A stretch of DNA of 64,000 bases, taken from contig JAHCIA010000001.1 of NCBI GenBank assembly GCA_026129465.1, forward strand, positions 2,245,964 through 2,309,963. The letters run 5' to 3'. Below, one piece after another: positions 54,936-64,000 of this stretch (position 1 is the first letter of the stretch; each line of letters opens with the position of its first letter). A model generated the notes under the pieces. The model had not been told where the DNA came from, ran no database searches, and was given only the letters and a program-made list of their open reading frames with translations. This DNA comes from Flavobacteriales bacterium. GTDB taxonomy: Bacteria > Bacteroidota > Bacteroidia > Flavobacteriales_F > PHOS-HE28. The position numbers and the translations under genes are program-made.

Positions 54936-55928
54936 TCAACTTCCATAGGCCCACTTCACCCACACGGCGCCCCAGGTGAAGCCGCCCCCGAAGGCCGAGA
55001 GGATGACGTTGTCGCCCTTCTTCAATCTGTTCTCCCACTCCCACAGGCACAGGGGTATGGTGCCGCTGGTGGTGTTGCCGTACTTCTCGATGTTCACCAT
55101 CACCTTGCTGTCGTCCAGCCCCATGCGCTGGGCGGTGGCGTCGATGATGCGTTTGTTGGCCTGGTGGGGAACGAGCCAGGCGACATCATCCGCTCCGAGA
55201 CCATTTCTCTCCATGATCTCCGCACTCACATCCGCCATGTTGGTCACGGCGAATTTGAACACGGCCTTGCCTTCCTGGTACACGTAGTGATCCCGCCGCT
55301 CCACGGTGCGTTCGGAGGGTGGGCGCATGCTGCCCCCGGCCTTCTGGTGCAGGTACTGGCATCCGCTGCCGTCACTGCGCAGGATGCTGTCCAGGATGCC
55401 CACACCCTCGGTGTTCGGCTCCAACAGCACGGCCCCGCATCCATCGCCGAAGATGATGCAGGTGGCGCGGTCCTCATAGTCCACGATGGCGCTCATTTTG
55501 TCGCCACCCACCACCACCACTTTCCTGTGCTTGCCACTCTCGATGAATTGCGCGCCGGTGACAAGCCCGAAGAGGAACCCGCTGCATGCGGCGCCCAGAT
55601 CGAAGCCCCAGGCGTTCTTGGCGCCGATGGCGTCGCAAACGATGTTGGCGGTCGCAGGGAACACGCGGTCGGGCGTCACCGAACAGACGATCATGAGGTC
55701 GATCTCCTCCGGACCGATGCCGCGTTTCTTCAGCAGCCCGTTCACGGCCTCGATGGCCATCACGCTCAGGCCCTGGTCCTTGCCCTTCAGGATGCGCCGC
55801 TCCTTGATGCCGGTGCGCTCGGTGATCCAGGCGTCACTGGTCTCCACCATGGTCTCCAGCACCGTATTGCTGAGCACCATGTCCGGCACATGTCCGTGCA
55901 CGGCGGTGATGGCTGCGGTGGTCCTCAT
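54936..55928 (-). CDS. fabH: Beta-ketoacyl-ACP synthase III
   Basis: 330 residues. It starts fatty acid synthesis by condensing acetyl- or branched acyl-CoA with malonyl-ACP. The triad can be seen: Cys in [11 protein letters not shown], His in [17 protein letters not shown] and Asn in [11 protein letters not shown]; the GGG of FGGGFTWG is near the end. Its ATG overlaps the last base of the plsX stop codon. Confidence 0.95.
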   Translation of the reverse strand: MRTTAAITAVHGHVPDMVLSNTVLETMVETSDAWITERTGIKERRILKGKDQGLSVMAIEAVNGLLKKRGIGPEEIDLMIVCSVTPDRVFPATANIVCDAIGAKNAWGFDLGAACSGFLFGLVTGAQFIESGKHRKVVVVGGDKMSAIVDYEDRATCIIFGDGCGAVLLEPNTEGVGILDSILRSDGSGCQYLHQKAGGSMRPPSERTVERRDHYVYQEGKAVFKFAVTNMADVSAEIMERNGLGADDVAWLVPHQANKRIIDATAQRMGLDDSKVMVNIEKYGNTTSGTIPLCLWEWENRLKKGDNVILSAFGGGFTWGAVWVKWAYGS

Positions 55929-56866
55929 CAGGTGAGCGCTTCGCGGATGCGTTCGTTCAGTTTGCTGTCCACCACCTGCCGGGTGAACAGCAGCATGTTC
56001 TTGATGGTGATGTCATTGCTGATGCCGTGGCCGATGATCACGTTGCCATTGACACCCAGTACCGGCAGGCCGCCATAACTCTCATAGTTGAAGCGGTCGA
56101 AAAAGGGCTCGTGCACACCGCGCTGCTCCAGCAGGTCGTGGAAAGCTTCCACGGCCTTGAGCACCACGTTGCCGGTGAACCCATCGGTGACGTACACGTC
56201 GGCCTTGTCGTTGAATAGATCCCGACCCTCCACGTTGCCCACGAAGCGGTACTGCTGCTGATCGCGCATGAGCTCATAGGTGGCCTGGCGCAACAGGTCG
56301 CCTTTCTTCTCCTCCTCCCCGATGTTGAGCAACCCCACCTTGGGCTCGGCGATCTGGTAGACGTGCTTGGCCAGCATGGCGCCCAGCAGACCGAACTGCA
56401 CCAGCACATCGGCCTTGCAGTCGGCATTGGCCCCCACGTCCACCAGTATGCCATAGTGCCCGTTCTCCTTGGGCACCACGCTGGGGATGCAGGGCCGGAT
56501 CACGCCCGGGATGGGCTTGACGCTGAAGATGCTGCCCACCAGCATGGCGCCGGTGTTGCCCGTGCTGGCGAAGGCATCGATGGCGCCGGTCTTGAGCATG
56601 CCGAAACCCTTGGCGATGCTGCTTTCGGGCTTGGTGGTGAGCGCCTTGGTGGGATTGTCGCGCATGGAGATATCGTCCCGGCTGGGTACGACATCGAAGC
56701 CGGCGGGATCCGCCCCTTCGGCGGTGAGCGCCTCGAGAATGGCGGCCTCGTCACCGATGAGCACCAGACGCACGTCCGGCGGCAACTCGCGACCGGCCAT
56801 CACCGCGGCCCTGGTGGGCACGGCGGGGCCATGGTCACTTCCCATGATGTCCAGTCCGATCCTCAT
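55928..56866 (-). CDS. plsX: Phosphate acyltransferase PlsX
   Basis: 312 residues. It converts acyl-ACP to acyl-phosphate for phospholipid synthesis. Signatures are [65 protein letters not shown] and [11 protein letters not shown]. Operon with fabH. Confidence 0.95.
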   Translation of the reverse strand: MRIGLDIMGSDHGPAVPTRAAVMAGRELPPDVRLVLIGDEAAILEALTAEGADPAGFDVVPSRDDISMRDNPTKALTTKPESSIAKGFGMLKTGAIDAFASTGNTGAMLVGSIFSVKPIPGVIRPCIPSVVPKENGHYGILVDVGANADCKADVLVQFGLLGAMLAKHVYQIAEPKVGLLNIGEEEKKGDLLRQATYELMRDQQQYRFVGNVEGRDLFNDKADVYVTDGFTGNVVLKAVEAFHDLLEQRGVHEPFFDRFNYESYGGLPVLGVNGNVIIGHGISNDITIKNMLLFTRQVVDSKLNERIREALT

Positions 56867-56907
56867 GCGGTGAGGTGGCGGTGCGGCTGGGATGAGCGGC
56901 GATGTGC

Positions 56908-57102
56908 TTACTCGGCGGAATCGTTGGCGGAAACCACCAGACGTCCGTTGTAGAACAGGTCGTCACCCACTTGATAGGCACGGTGGCGCAGGTGGGTCTC
57001 GCCGGAGTTACGGTCCACGGTGAGGGCCGGCACGGCGGCCTTCTGGTGGGTACGGCGCTTGGCGGTGCGGGTCTTGGAATGACGGCGCTTCGGATTTGGC
57101 AT
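56908..57102 (-). CDS. rpmF: 50S ribosomal protein L32
   Basis: 64 residues. MPNPKRRHSKTRTAKRRTH is the L32 N-terminus, followed by the usual C-terminal domain, which here lacks zinc cysteines. The gene lies between DUF177 and plsX as in most bacteria. Confidence 0.95.
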   Translation of the reverse strand: MPNPKRRHSKTRTAKRRTHQKAAVPALTVDRNSGETHLRHRAYQVGDDLFYNGRLVVSANDSAE

Positions 57103-57120
57103 GGTCGCGGGGATTACGGC

Positions 57121-57636
57121 TCAGGGCCGCTGGTTCTTCAATTCTTGGAGGGCGGCCCAACGGGGGTCGGGCACAGGTTCTTTTTCCACGGCCAGCCGGT
57201 TCAAGGCGGCCTCCGCCTCGGGGTCGCATTGGCCAGGGGCGTGCACATGCCGGGCGGGAAGGGCCAGGCGCACGCATTCATAGATGTAATGGCCGAGATC
57301 GATCGTGTGCGCCTGCGGGGGCAACGCCACCAGTTCATCATCATCCAGGTCCTCGGTGGCGTTGAGCTGGAAGATCTGCCGCTGGTTACCGGAGAGCCTG
57401 CACTCCATGGCCCCGTCGCAACGATCGCAATGCACGGTCACCGGGCCTTCCACATGGATCTCCGCCACGATCATCGTGGTGCTCTTGTCCAAGGTGACAT
57501 CCACGGTCACCTGCCCATCGGTGATCTCGTCTTCCCCAACGCTCATGAGGAATTCCCGGCCGATCTCAAAGCGATAGGCATGGGTGCCGTCCTTGAGACC
57601 GGTGAAGGGGATGCTATGTTCCGGATGATGAGCCAC
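57121..57636 (-). CDS. DUF177 (YceD) family protein
   Basis: 171 residues with a GTG start at 57636 (MAHHPEHSIPFTGL). CDRCDGAMECRLSG is the conserved Cys-containing core of YceD proteins and IDLGHYIYECVRLALP follows. YceD is linked to ribosomal RNA/large-subunit biogenesis by its constant place before rpmF. The promoter box TACATTTG lies 25 nt upstream. Confidence 0.85.
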   Translation of the reverse strand: MAHHPEHSIPFTGLKDGTHAYRFEIGREFLMSVGEDEITDGQVTVDVTLDKSTTMIVAEIHVEGPVTVHCDRCDGAMECRLSGNQRQIFQLNATEDLDDDELVALPPQAHTIDLGHYIYECVRLALPARHVHAPGQCDPEAEAALNRLAVEKEPVPDPRWAALQELKNQRP

Positions 57637-57661
57637 GGGTGCCCTGCGAAAAAGCGGACGG

Positions 57662-57669
57662 CAAATGTA
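57662..57669 (-). promoter_or_regulatory. -7 box (TACATTTG) of the DUF177-rpmF-plsX-fabH operon
   Basis: A perfect TAnnTTTG match 25 nt before the GTG at 57636. It supports the GTG start and rejects the 72-residue extension. Confidence 0.5.
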
Positions 57670-57709
57670 GGGTTTCGCCCGTTCCTGCCGGTGTTCGCGG
57701 GGCGGGCGG

Positions 57710-59044
57710 TCAGCGGCTGGCACTGATGGCCAGATTGGGTCCCAGGCGCAGGTCCCAAGACCGCGCCCTGCCATCGGGCTGGCGACCCACCTGTAGACCG
57801 GCCCCTTCACCCCGCACAGCGCGCAGCCCTTTGTCCACGGCGGCCACGGCATCCTGGGTGTCCAGCGGGCGCTGGTCCGCCTCCTCTTCCTTCAGCACAC
57901 GCTTTCTGAGCTTCCCAGCCAGGAAGCCTCCCAGGGAGATCCCCTCGGTCCCCGCGTCCGCCAGGCCCTCTTCAGGTTGGTCTTCCCAAGGGCTGATGAC
58001 CACTTCAGGCACCTCCGCCGAACGCGGCCCAACACGGCCAGGCTCATTGCTGCGGATCAGTGGCTCAACCCGGGCCAGAAGTCCCCCCTCCTCACGCTCG
58101 ACCGGCGGCTGGCGGAACTTTGAAGAAGGGTCCTTGTCGCCGGAAGCTCGTGGCGCATCCTGTGCGGCCCCCGGAGCTTGGTCCACTTGGACCTGGGTGG
58201 CCGCAGCATTCCCATTCTGTTGAGGGTCAGGCGTATTCGCGGTGCCCTTGGGGTCCTTTTCAACCACTTCGGCCACTTGGGATGTTTGTTCGGGTCCGCG
58301 GTCAAGCAACCAAAGCCCCAAACCGAGCAACACGGCCACCACCGCAGCGGCACGCAGGCGCGGTGCCCAAACGGACCAGGGGGAGGCGCCTCCTCCGGAC
58401 CCTATGGCGATGACCTTCCCGCTCTTCTTGAGGTCGTACTTGCTCGGGAATGTGACCGCTTCGGCAGCGATACGGGTGTGGCCCATAAGCGCCCAATGCC
58501 GGGCTGCTGAAGGCTCCAAGGCCAGATAGGTGAAAAGGGCTTCCTCCTGCTCCGCCGTGAGGTCACCCTCCAAGCGGGCCACCAGAAAGTCATCCAAGGT
58601 GTATCGGTCCGGAAGACCTGGAGGTGGCAGCTGCCTTTCCAGACCATGTTTGGCCGTGTAGGCCAGGGCCTCGGGCACCAGCTTGGTGAGCGCATAGAGC
58701 CTTTCGGCACGTCGGTGCTCGGGGTGGTCGATCAAAAAGATCCGCAGTGCTTCTGCTTGATCCGGTGAAAGGTCGCCTTCCAAGCGGGCGATGAGAAAGT
58801 CATCGATGGCCGTTTCGCCGGGCATGCCCATCGGCGGGAGGCTGCGCTTCAGGGCATCCTTCTCCACCTGGGGCAGCCGGGCCTCCAAGTCGCCCAAGGT
58901 GGGCAGTTCATCCAAGCCAAGGTCCAATTCCGGATGGGCCAGTAAAAAGGCATCCAGTTCGCGTTCCCGCTCGGGGTCCAAGTTGCCCTCCAGCCGGTCC
59001 AGCAGCCAGGCTTCGTAGTTGCTATGGTCGATGCGGCTCTTCAT
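57710..59044 (-). CDS. Probable anti-sigma factor with three 70-residue repeats
   Basis: 444 residues. The cytoplasmic part holds three repeats at an exact 70-residue period: RLEG at 17-20, 87-90 and 157-160, each preceded by an (E/D)xxL-type helix and, in repeats 2 and 3, DDFL(I/V)ARLEGDL. LPPxGxP linkers stand at 69-75 and 139-145. A membrane helix (about 231-248) and an acidic, Pro-rich exported region follow, with a ~35-residue C-terminal domain. The start overlaps the ECF sigma stop as ATGA. Confidence 0.7.
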   Translation of the reverse strand: MKSRIDHSNYEAWLLDRLEGNLDPERERELDAFLLAHPELDLGLDELPTLGDLEARLPQVEKDALKRSLPPMGMPGETAIDDFLIARLEGDLSPDQAEALRIFLIDHPEHRRAERLYALTKLVPEALAYTAKHGLERQLPPPGLPDRYTLDDFLVARLEGDLTAEQEEALFTYLALEPSAARHWALMGHTRIAAEAVTFPSKYDLKKSGKVIAIGSGGGASPWSVWAPRLRAAAVVAVLLGLGLWLLDRGPEQTSQVAEVVEKDPKGTANTPDPQQNGNAAATQVQVDQAPGAAQDAPRASGDKDPSSKFRQPPVEREEGGLLARVEPLIRSNEPGRVGPRSAEVPEVVISPWEDQPEEGLADAGTEGISLGGFLAGKLRKRVLKEEEADQRPLDTQDAVAAVDKGLRAVRGEGAGLQVGRQPDGRARSWDLRLGPNLAISASR

Positions 59045-59526
59045 ACCAGCACATCCAATTGGCCGATGTACTCCTTCAATGCGGTGCGCCCGCGGTAGAT
59101 GTACACTTTCACCTGGGGCAGGTTCAGCCCGGTGAGTTCGGCGATCTCCTCGTAGGTATATCCCTCCAGATCGCGCAGGAGCACCACACTGCGCTGGATC
59201 GGTGGCAGGGTGGCCAAGGCGGCATCCAGCACTTCCTTCAGATCGGGTTGCGACTGGCTCACGGTGCGCAGGTTGTCGTGGTGTTCCTCCATCCTTGTAC
59301 TCCGGCCATCCTTGCGCACCTCGTCCACCATCACATGGTGGGCCGTGGTGAACAGGTAGCTTTTCACCTTGGCGGCCTCCACCTGGTCCACCTTCACCCA
59401 AAGGCGGGCGAAGCTCTCCTGCACCACATCCTTCGCCCGGTCCTCGTCGCGCAAGTGTTTCAGCGCGAAGCGATAGATCCCGTCCGCGTGGGCATCCACC
59501 GCATGGTTGTATTCCGCGAGGGTCAT
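59041..59526 (-). CDS. ECF-type RNA polymerase sigma factor
   Basis: 161 residues. Region 2 is DEDRAKDVVQESFARLWVKV with KVKSYLFTTAHHVMVDEVR. Region 4 is LPPIQRSVVLLRDLEGYTYE and an HTH with LPQVKVYIYRGRTALKEYI. It is coupled to the downstream anti-sigma gene. A TAACTTTC element stands about 45 nt upstream. Confidence 0.88.
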   Translation of the reverse strand: MTLAEYNHAVDAHADGIYRFALKHLRDEDRAKDVVQESFARLWVKVDQVEAAKVKSYLFTTAHHVMVDEVRKDGRSTRMEEHHDNLRTVSQSQPDLKEVLDAALATLPPIQRSVVLLRDLEGYTYEEIAELTGLNLPQVKVYIYRGRTALKEYIGQLDVLV

Positions 59527-59660
59527 CGGGTGAGGGGGAGGCCGGTGTCCGAAGATGGGACGGCGCGCCGAAGGGAAAGTTACATCCGCTTTCCCGCTGT
59601 TGATAGATCGCCGTGGGGCCGGTGCGGCCCCACCTCGCGATGCAGCGAAATTCGCCCCGC

Positions 59661-60509
59661 ATGGCGGATGGTCCGATCAGCGGTGGGCGGCGCGCACATG
59701 GGCATGTGGCACAGGGGGGGGCGGACCGGCCGCTGGTGAGCATCGTCACGGTGGTGTTCAACGGCGCCGCCACCTTGGAGCGGACCATCCAAAGCGTGCT
59801 GGAGCAGACGTACCCGCATATCGAGTACATCGTGGTGGATGGCGGCAGCACCGATGGCACCCTGGACCTGTTGCGGAAGTATGAGGGCCGCATCGACCTG
59901 TGGACCAGTGCGCGCGACAAGGGCATCTACGACGCCATGAACAAGGGCGTGGCATTGTGCACGGGCGAATGGGTGGCACTGATCAATGCCGACGACTGGT
60001 ATGAGCCCGACGCGGTGGAACGTGCCATGATGGCCGTTAAGGACCGTCCGGACATCAACATCGCGCATGGCGACATATGGATCCACTACCCCAACGGCCA
60101 CCGCAAGGTCAAGCAGGCAAGGCGGAGCGGCTTTCTGCTGAAATACTGGGAGATGGTGTTGAACCACCCCTCCTTCTTCGTGCGGCGCAGCTATTACCAA
60201 GGACGCCCCTTCGACCCGGAGCTGCGCGTGAGTGGCGACCACAAGTGGACGCTCGCGGCCTGGCTGGAGAACCCGGCCCAATTCCACTATCTGCCGGTAG
60301 TGCTGGCCAATTTCACGGCCGGAGGCGCCAGCATGAGCATTCCGCTGAAGCGCGTGCTGCAGGAAGGCCGACGGGTGAGCCAGGACCTGGGACTTGGGCC
60401 GGTGGGCATCTGCATCGGGCAGGCCACCCGCACCGTGCTCTACGTGCCACAATACCTCAAACTGCTGTTCAACCAATACATGTCACCTTTGACCGGCAGG
60501 CGAAGCTGA
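59661..60509 (+). CDS. Family 2 glycosyltransferase
   Basis: 282 residues. GT-A signatures: VSIVTVVFNGAATLERTIQS, YIVVDGGSTDGTLDLLRKY, IYDAMNKGVALCTGEW and INADDWYEPDAV, where the DD is the metal/donor site. Such enzymes often transfer sugars in polysaccharide synthesis. The start is uncertain: upstream in-frame starts at 59640 and 59613 exist and the first ~20 residues are low in information. Confidence 0.8.
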   Translation: MADGPISGGRRAHGHVAQGGADRPLVSIVTVVFNGAATLERTIQSVLEQTYPHIEYIVVDGGSTDGTLDLLRKYEGRIDLWTSARDKGIYDAMNKGVALCTGEWVALINADDWYEPDAVERAMMAVKDRPDINIAHGDIWIHYPNGHRKVKQARRSGFLLKYWEMVLNHPSFFVRRSYYQGRPFDPELRVSGDHKWTLAAWLENPAQFHYLPVVLANFTAGGASMSIPLKRVLQEGRRVSQDLGLGPVGICIGQATRTVLYVPQYLKLLFNQYMSPLTGRRS

Positions 60510-61012
60510 TGGTTAGCGCAGCGAACATATTCCAGGACTGGCGGGCCAACCGCGGCAACCCGAAGGGGCGGCTGGTGATGGTGCACTTCCGCCTGGCGCA
60601 CCTGCTGCGGCGCAACATCATCACAGCCATCCTCTTCTTCTGGTACTTCATTCTCTATCGCGTGGGCGTGGAATGGGTCCTGGGGATCGAACTGCCTTGG
60701 AAGACGCGCATCGGGCCCGGCTTCCGGGTGGACCATGGGCAGGCGCTGGTGGTGAACGATGGCACCGTTTTCGGGGCCGGTTGCATCGTGCGCAACGGCT
60801 GCGTCATCGGCAACAAGCGGTTGAAGGACGGCACCTACAGCAAGGCGCCCATTTTCGGTGACCGGGTGGACATCGGCGCCAATGCGGTGGTCATCGGACC
60901 CATCAGTATCGGCAGCGATGTGGTCATCGGCGCGGGTGCCGTGGTGGTGAAGAACGTGCCACCGAACAGTGTGGTGGTGGGGAACCCCGGCCGGGTGATC
61001 ACCGGGCATTGA
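60509..61012 (+). CDS. Left-handed beta-helix acyltransferase (serine acetyltransferase-like)
   Basis: 167 residues. The N-terminus is helical and hydrophobic at about 34-56. Hexapeptide repeats of a left-handed beta helix follow (IGPGFRVDHGQALVVNDGT, then IGANAVVIGPISIGSDVVIG and GAGAVVVKNVPPNSVVVGNP). Such enzymes O-acetylate sugars or serine. Placement immediately after the glycosyltransferase (TGATG overlap) suggests modification of the same glycan. Confidence 0.82.
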   Translation: MVSAANIFQDWRANRGNPKGRLVMVHFRLAHLLRRNIITAILFFWYFILYRVGVEWVLGIELPWKTRIGPGFRVDHGQALVVNDGTVFGAGCIVRNGCVIGNKRLKDGTYSKAPIFGDRVDIGANAVVIGPISIGSDVVIGAGAVVVKNVPPNSVVVGNPGRVITGH

Positions 61013-61024
61013 GCGTTGCGCTCA
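61010..61024. terminator. Palindrome spanning both stop codons of convergent genes
   Basis: TGAGCGTTGCGCTCA is a perfect 6-bp arm, 3-nt loop palindrome. Its first three bases are the stop of the acetyltransferase gene, and its last three are the (minus-strand) stop of the histidine kinase gene. It may be a small two-way terminator, but there is no T-run. Confidence 0.3.
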
Positions 61025-62785
61025 GCCACATGGGAAGTGCAACCTGAATGTGGTGCCGGCGCCCTCCTCACTTTCCACAGTGAGCCGCACATCATGCGCG
61101 TTGAGGATCGTGCGCGCTGTGGTGAGTCCAAGACCCAGGCCACCACGCCGGGCGGAGAAGAAGGGTTCGAAGAGCCGTTCGCGCACCTCGGCCGTCATGC
61201 CCCGGCCATTGTCCAGGACCTCCAGCAGTACCTGCCCATCGGCATGGCCTGTCCTGAGCACGAGTTCGCCACGCTTCGGCTCCATGGCCTCCACCGCGTT
61301 CACCAGCAGGTTGGTCACCGCCAGCACCAGCAGATCGGCATCACCATTCACCACACACGGAGCACCATTGGCCTCCAGGTGTCCTTTCATCTCCAAGAGC
61401 GCGAGCCGGTCCTCCACCTTTTCCATGGCCTTGCGCATCACCTCCGTCAGATCGCAGGGGCGCAGGTCCACTTCGCGCTTGCGGGTGGATTCGAGCATGT
61501 CCTTCACCAGGGTGCCGATGCGCTTCAGGTTGCGGTCGATCACCTCGGTCAGCTCCGCGTGCTGCCCGGCCGCCTCGCCCATATCCTCCTGAAGCTGTTC
61601 CAAGGCGAGCTGGATGTTGGTGAGCGGATTCCGCACCTCATGTGCCACCGTGCGTGTGATCTGGCCGATCAACTGGAAACGTTCGCTCTCGAACCGGACG
61701 AACTCCGCCTGCTTCTGGTCGCTGATGTCGGCGAACACCACCAGGAAGCCATCATCGAGCTTCACGCTGTGGTTGGAGAACCAATGGTCGAGGCCTTCGC
61801 CGCGGTAGTGGAAGACCCGGCGCGCATCCCGGCCCGACTCGACCACCTCCACATAAGTGTCGAAGAGGCCATGTTCGCGATTCTCGGGCATCTCCTCCAG
61901 CAGTCTTTTCCCCAACAGGTCCGACCGGCCCACCATGTTGTTGGCGGCCTGATTGGATGAGGTCCAGGTGAAATCCACGATCCGGCCTTGGGCGCCCCGC
62001 ACGGAGGAGAAGGTCATGATGCCTGCCGGCGAGGTATCGAGCACCTGCTGGAGCAGCTCCTGCACGCTGCGCCGATCGCGCACCTCGCGGTCCAGGGCCT
62101 CCACCTTCTCGCGCAACTGGTCCTTGACCTTTTCGGTGTGGAGCAGGGCGCGCGTGAGGCGCCAGAAAAGCAGCGAGGTGGCGAGGATGGCCAGCACCGA
62201 GTAACCACCCACCAGCAATGGCGAACCGACACCATCCTCCTGGATCCCATCGAGCATGCGCCTGCGTTCCCGTCTCACCCTGTCGGCGAGTCTTTCATGC
62301 AGCACGCGCGTGTGGTCCATGGTGCTCTTGCCCAGCAGCAGGCGTTCGGTATCCGCAGGGCGCATGGCGCGGTTGCGGCGGCCGTTGACCACCAGCAGCT
62401 TGTGCATGTCGGTGGCGCGTGCCACCTGGCGCAACAGCGAATCCACCTCCGCTTGGAACGCTGTCCCTTCGGCGTGCTTGCGCAGGGAGTCCTCCAGGGC
62501 CGGGCGACGCACCAACGCGGCATGGTAGGGTTCCAGAAAGGTGGAGTCCCCCGAAAGCAGGAATCCCCGAGCGCCGGTCTCCTGGTCACCCAAGGTCACC
62601 ATCACCGCTTCGATCTCGATGAGCAGCAAATTGGTGAAGCGCACTTCCTTGGTGGTGCGCACATAGCGCTCCATGTTGGAGTACGTGATGTAGGTGAGCA
62701 TCAGCATCAGCATCATCGTGCCCACATAGAGCAGCTTGATGAGCCTGCGCTCCTCGAACTCCTGGGTGCGTATCCTGTGCGGCAT
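61022..62785 (-). CDS. Sensor histidine kinase with CHASE3-like and PAS domains
   Basis: 587 residues. Helices at about 18-36 and 188-210 flank a periplasmic CHASE3-like four-helix domain (VMVTLGDQETGARGFLLSGD). A coiled segment (215-250) leads to a PAS domain (about 250-355). The dimerisation/phosphoacceptor helix has His382 (TVAHEVRNPLTN). The ATP domain shows NLLVNAVEAM (N box), VLDNGRGMT and GGLGLGLTTA. It is in line with the sigma-54 activator gene 33 bp upstream. Confidence 0.9.
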   Translation of the reverse strand: MPHRIRTQEFEERRLIKLLYVGTMMLMLMLTYITYSNMERYVRTTKEVRFTNLLLIEIEAVMVTLGDQETGARGFLLSGDSTFLEPYHAALVRRPALEDSLRKHAEGTAFQAEVDSLLRQVARATDMHKLLVVNGRRNRAMRPADTERLLLGKSTMDHTRVLHERLADRVRRERRRMLDGIQEDGVGSPLLVGGYSVLAILATSLLFWRLTRALLHTEKVKDQLREKVEALDREVRDRRSVQELLQQVLDTSPAGIMTFSSVRGAQGRIVDFTWTSSNQAANNMVGRSDLLGKRLLEEMPENREHGLFDTYVEVVESGRDARRVFHYRGEGLDHWFSNHSVKLDDGFLVVFADISDQKQAEFVRFESERFQLIGQITRTVAHEVRNPLTNIQLALEQLQEDMGEAAGQHAELTEVIDRNLKRIGTLVKDMLESTRKREVDLRPCDLTEVMRKAMEKVEDRLALLEMKGHLEANGAPCVVNGDADLLVLAVTNLLVNAVEAMEPKRGELVLRTGHADGQVLLEVLDNGRGMTAEVRERLFEPFFSARRGGLGLGLTTARTILNAHDVRLTVESEEGAGTTFRLHFPCG

Positions 62786-62818
62786 GGGGCGACGGGGTGC
62801 GGCGGGGCCGCCTGGCCA

Positions 62819-64000
62819 TCAGGCTTCGATTCCGAAGCTCTTCAGCTTGTTGTAGAGCGTCTTGCGGTCGATGTTGAGTTGCTCGGCCGTGCGCGACTTG
62901 TTGTAGCCGTTGCGCTCCAGCGCGGTCAGGATCGCTTCACGCTCGGCCTGCTGGGCCACGCCGCGCAAGCCATCATCGGTGGCAACGGCGGCATGGCCAT
63001 GCGAGGCGGGAGGGCCGCCGGCCAGCACCACGGCGGGCAGGCAGTCAGATGTGACCGTGTCGCCCGTGCTAAGCAGCACCGCCCGCTTCACCACGTTGCC
63101 CAACTCGCGCAGGTTGCCCGTCCAGGCATGGCGCTTCAGGGCCTCACGGGCGGCCTCATCGAAGTGTTCCACGTTGCGGCCCAACCGCGCATTGGCGAGC
63201 ACCACGAAGTGCATGGCGAAGCGCTCGATGTCCTCTCGCCGTTCGCGCAGCGGTGGCAGGTGGATGGTGAACTCGTTGATGCGGTGGAGCAGGTCCTCAC
63301 GGAAACGGCCCTCTGACACGGCCTTGTGCAGGTCCTCGTTGGTGGCGGCCAGGATGCGCACGTCCACGGCGATGTCCTTGGTGCCGCCGATGCGGCGTAT
63401 GGTGCGCTCCTGCAGCACGCGCAACAACTTCACCTGGTTCTCGTAGCTGAGGTTGCCGATCTCGTCCAGGAAGAGCGTGCCGCCATGGGCCATTTCAAAG
63501 CTGCCCGCGCGATCGGCGACGGCCCCGGTGAAGGCGCCCTTGGTATGGCCGAAGAGTTCGCTGCCGGCGATCTCCTTGGGCAATGCGCCACAGTCCACGG
63601 CCACGAAGGGGGCCTTGGCGCGATCGCTGCCGCGATGCAGACGCCGCGCGACGAATTCCTTGCCAGTGCCGGTCTCGCCGGTGATCAGTACGGTCATGTC
63701 CGTGGGCGCCACCAAGGCGATGTGCTTGGCTATGAGCGCGGCCCCGGGGCCACTGCCCTCCACGTAGCCGTCGTCGTTCATGTCCGCCGCGCCACGCGTC
63801 TTTTCCGGCCGCTTCGCACCGGCACCGTTGGCGGGCGCATCCCCGGCCGCCAGCACATCCTGCACGCGCATCAACAACTCATCGGGCACCAGCGGCTTGG
63901 TGATGTAGTCCAGTGCGCCGCGCCGCATCAGTTCCACGGCGAGCCGCACTTCGGAGAAGCCTGTGATGATGATCACGCGGGTATCCGGCGCCTGTGCGCG
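62819..64000 (-). CDS. Sigma-54-dependent response regulator, N-terminus cut by window edge
   Basis: 394 codons are inside the window; the start lies beyond the right edge. The visible receiver part contains [10 protein letters not shown] and [10 protein letters not shown] (conserved Lys). The AAA+ domain has [15 protein letters not shown] (Walker A), [15 protein letters not shown] (sigma-54 contact loop) and [11 protein letters not shown] (Walker B). The Fis-type HTH is the last ~35 residues ([20 protein letters not shown]). With the kinase gene it forms an NtrBC/AtoSC-like system. Confidence 0.92.
   Translation of the reverse strand, partial: RAQAPDTRVIIITGFSEVRLAVELMRRGALDYITKPLVPDELLMRVQDVLAAGDAPANGAGAKRPEKTRGAADMNDDGYVEGSGPGAALIAKHIALVAPTDMTVLITGETGTGKEFVARRLHRGSDRAKAPFVAVDCGALPKEIAGSELFGHTKGAFTGAVADRAGSFEMAHGGTLFLDEIGNLSYENQVKLLRVLQERTIRRIGGTKDIAVDVRILAATNEDLHKAVSEGRFREDLLHRINEFTIHLPPLRERREDIERFAMHFVVLANARLGRNVEHFDEAAREALKRHAWTGNLRELGNVVKRAVLLSTGDTVTSDCLPAVVLAGGPPASHGHAAVATDDGLRGVAQQAEREAILTALERNGYNKSRTAEQLNIDRKTLYNKLKSFGIEA

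Overview
The window looks like a chromosomal contig of a high-GC, Flavobacteriales-like member of the Bacteroidota. The evidence is the content. There are type IX secretion (T9SS) sorting domains at the ends of secreted proteins, Bacteroidota-style -7 promoter boxes (TAnnTTTG), a MurF-alanine racemase fusion, a DAHP synthase-chorismate mutase fusion, a DUF4271-hemD-rnpA-yidD-ctp block and CHU_C-type Ig-like domains. Third codon positions are very GC-rich, so long spurious antisense ORFs are common. I saw no tRNA, rRNA, CRISPR array, transposase or replication origin.

Region 1 (1-7.4 kb) is the accessory part. It holds a DUF2130 gene cut by the window edge, an MqsR-like toxin / Panacea (DUF4065) antitoxin pair with a third membrane-protein gene, and a hicB-hicA pair. 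It also holds a roughly 420-bp segmental duplication that carries a truncated DUF6064 gene and a palindrome-bounded element, an ORF6N-domain remnant and two membrane-protein genes.

Region 2 (7.5-17.8 kb) is a run of small housekeeping or hypothetical genes: SRPBCC, DUF937-like, dodecin, a monooxygenase-like protein, DUF1801, a GreA/B-like protein, a TolB-like TPR membrane protein, an ECF sigma factor with a membrane partner, YCII, GrpB, FdhD and 3-methyladenine glycosylase. Region 3 (19.7-27 kb) is a molybdenum cofactor cluster: moaA on the plus strand, and lipoprotein-moeA-mobA-moaD-moaE-moaCB on the minus strand, with fdhD 2.7 kb away. A nucleoid-associated protein and an epimerase sit inside it.

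Region 4 (27-43.4 kb) carries three large T9SS cargo proteins (one FG-GAP/ASPIC protein and two tandem subtilisin-like proteases), the DAHP synthase fusion, rsmI, an M28 peptidase, thymidine kinase and murF-alr. Region 5 (43.4-46.7 kb) has sugar transferases and an O-antigen-ligase-like protein. Region 6 (46.7-50.6 kb) is ctp-yidD-rnpA-hemD-DUF4271. Region 7 (50.6-57.7 kb) is an acyl-CoA dehydrogenase followed by the fatty-acid/phospholipid cluster DUF177-rpmF-plsX-fabH-accB-accC. Region 8 (57.7-64 kb) is an ECF sigma/anti-sigma pair, a glycosyltransferase/acetyltransferase pair and a two-component system whose sigma-54 activator runs off the window.

The most unusual observations are: -7 boxes lying only 4-7 nt upstream of start codons; a 49-residue ORF translationally coupled to fdhD; a perfect 22-bp inverted repeat between moaE and moaCB; Glu in place of the catalytic Asp in both tandem S8 proteases; and an anti-sigma factor with three repeats at an exact 70-residue period.
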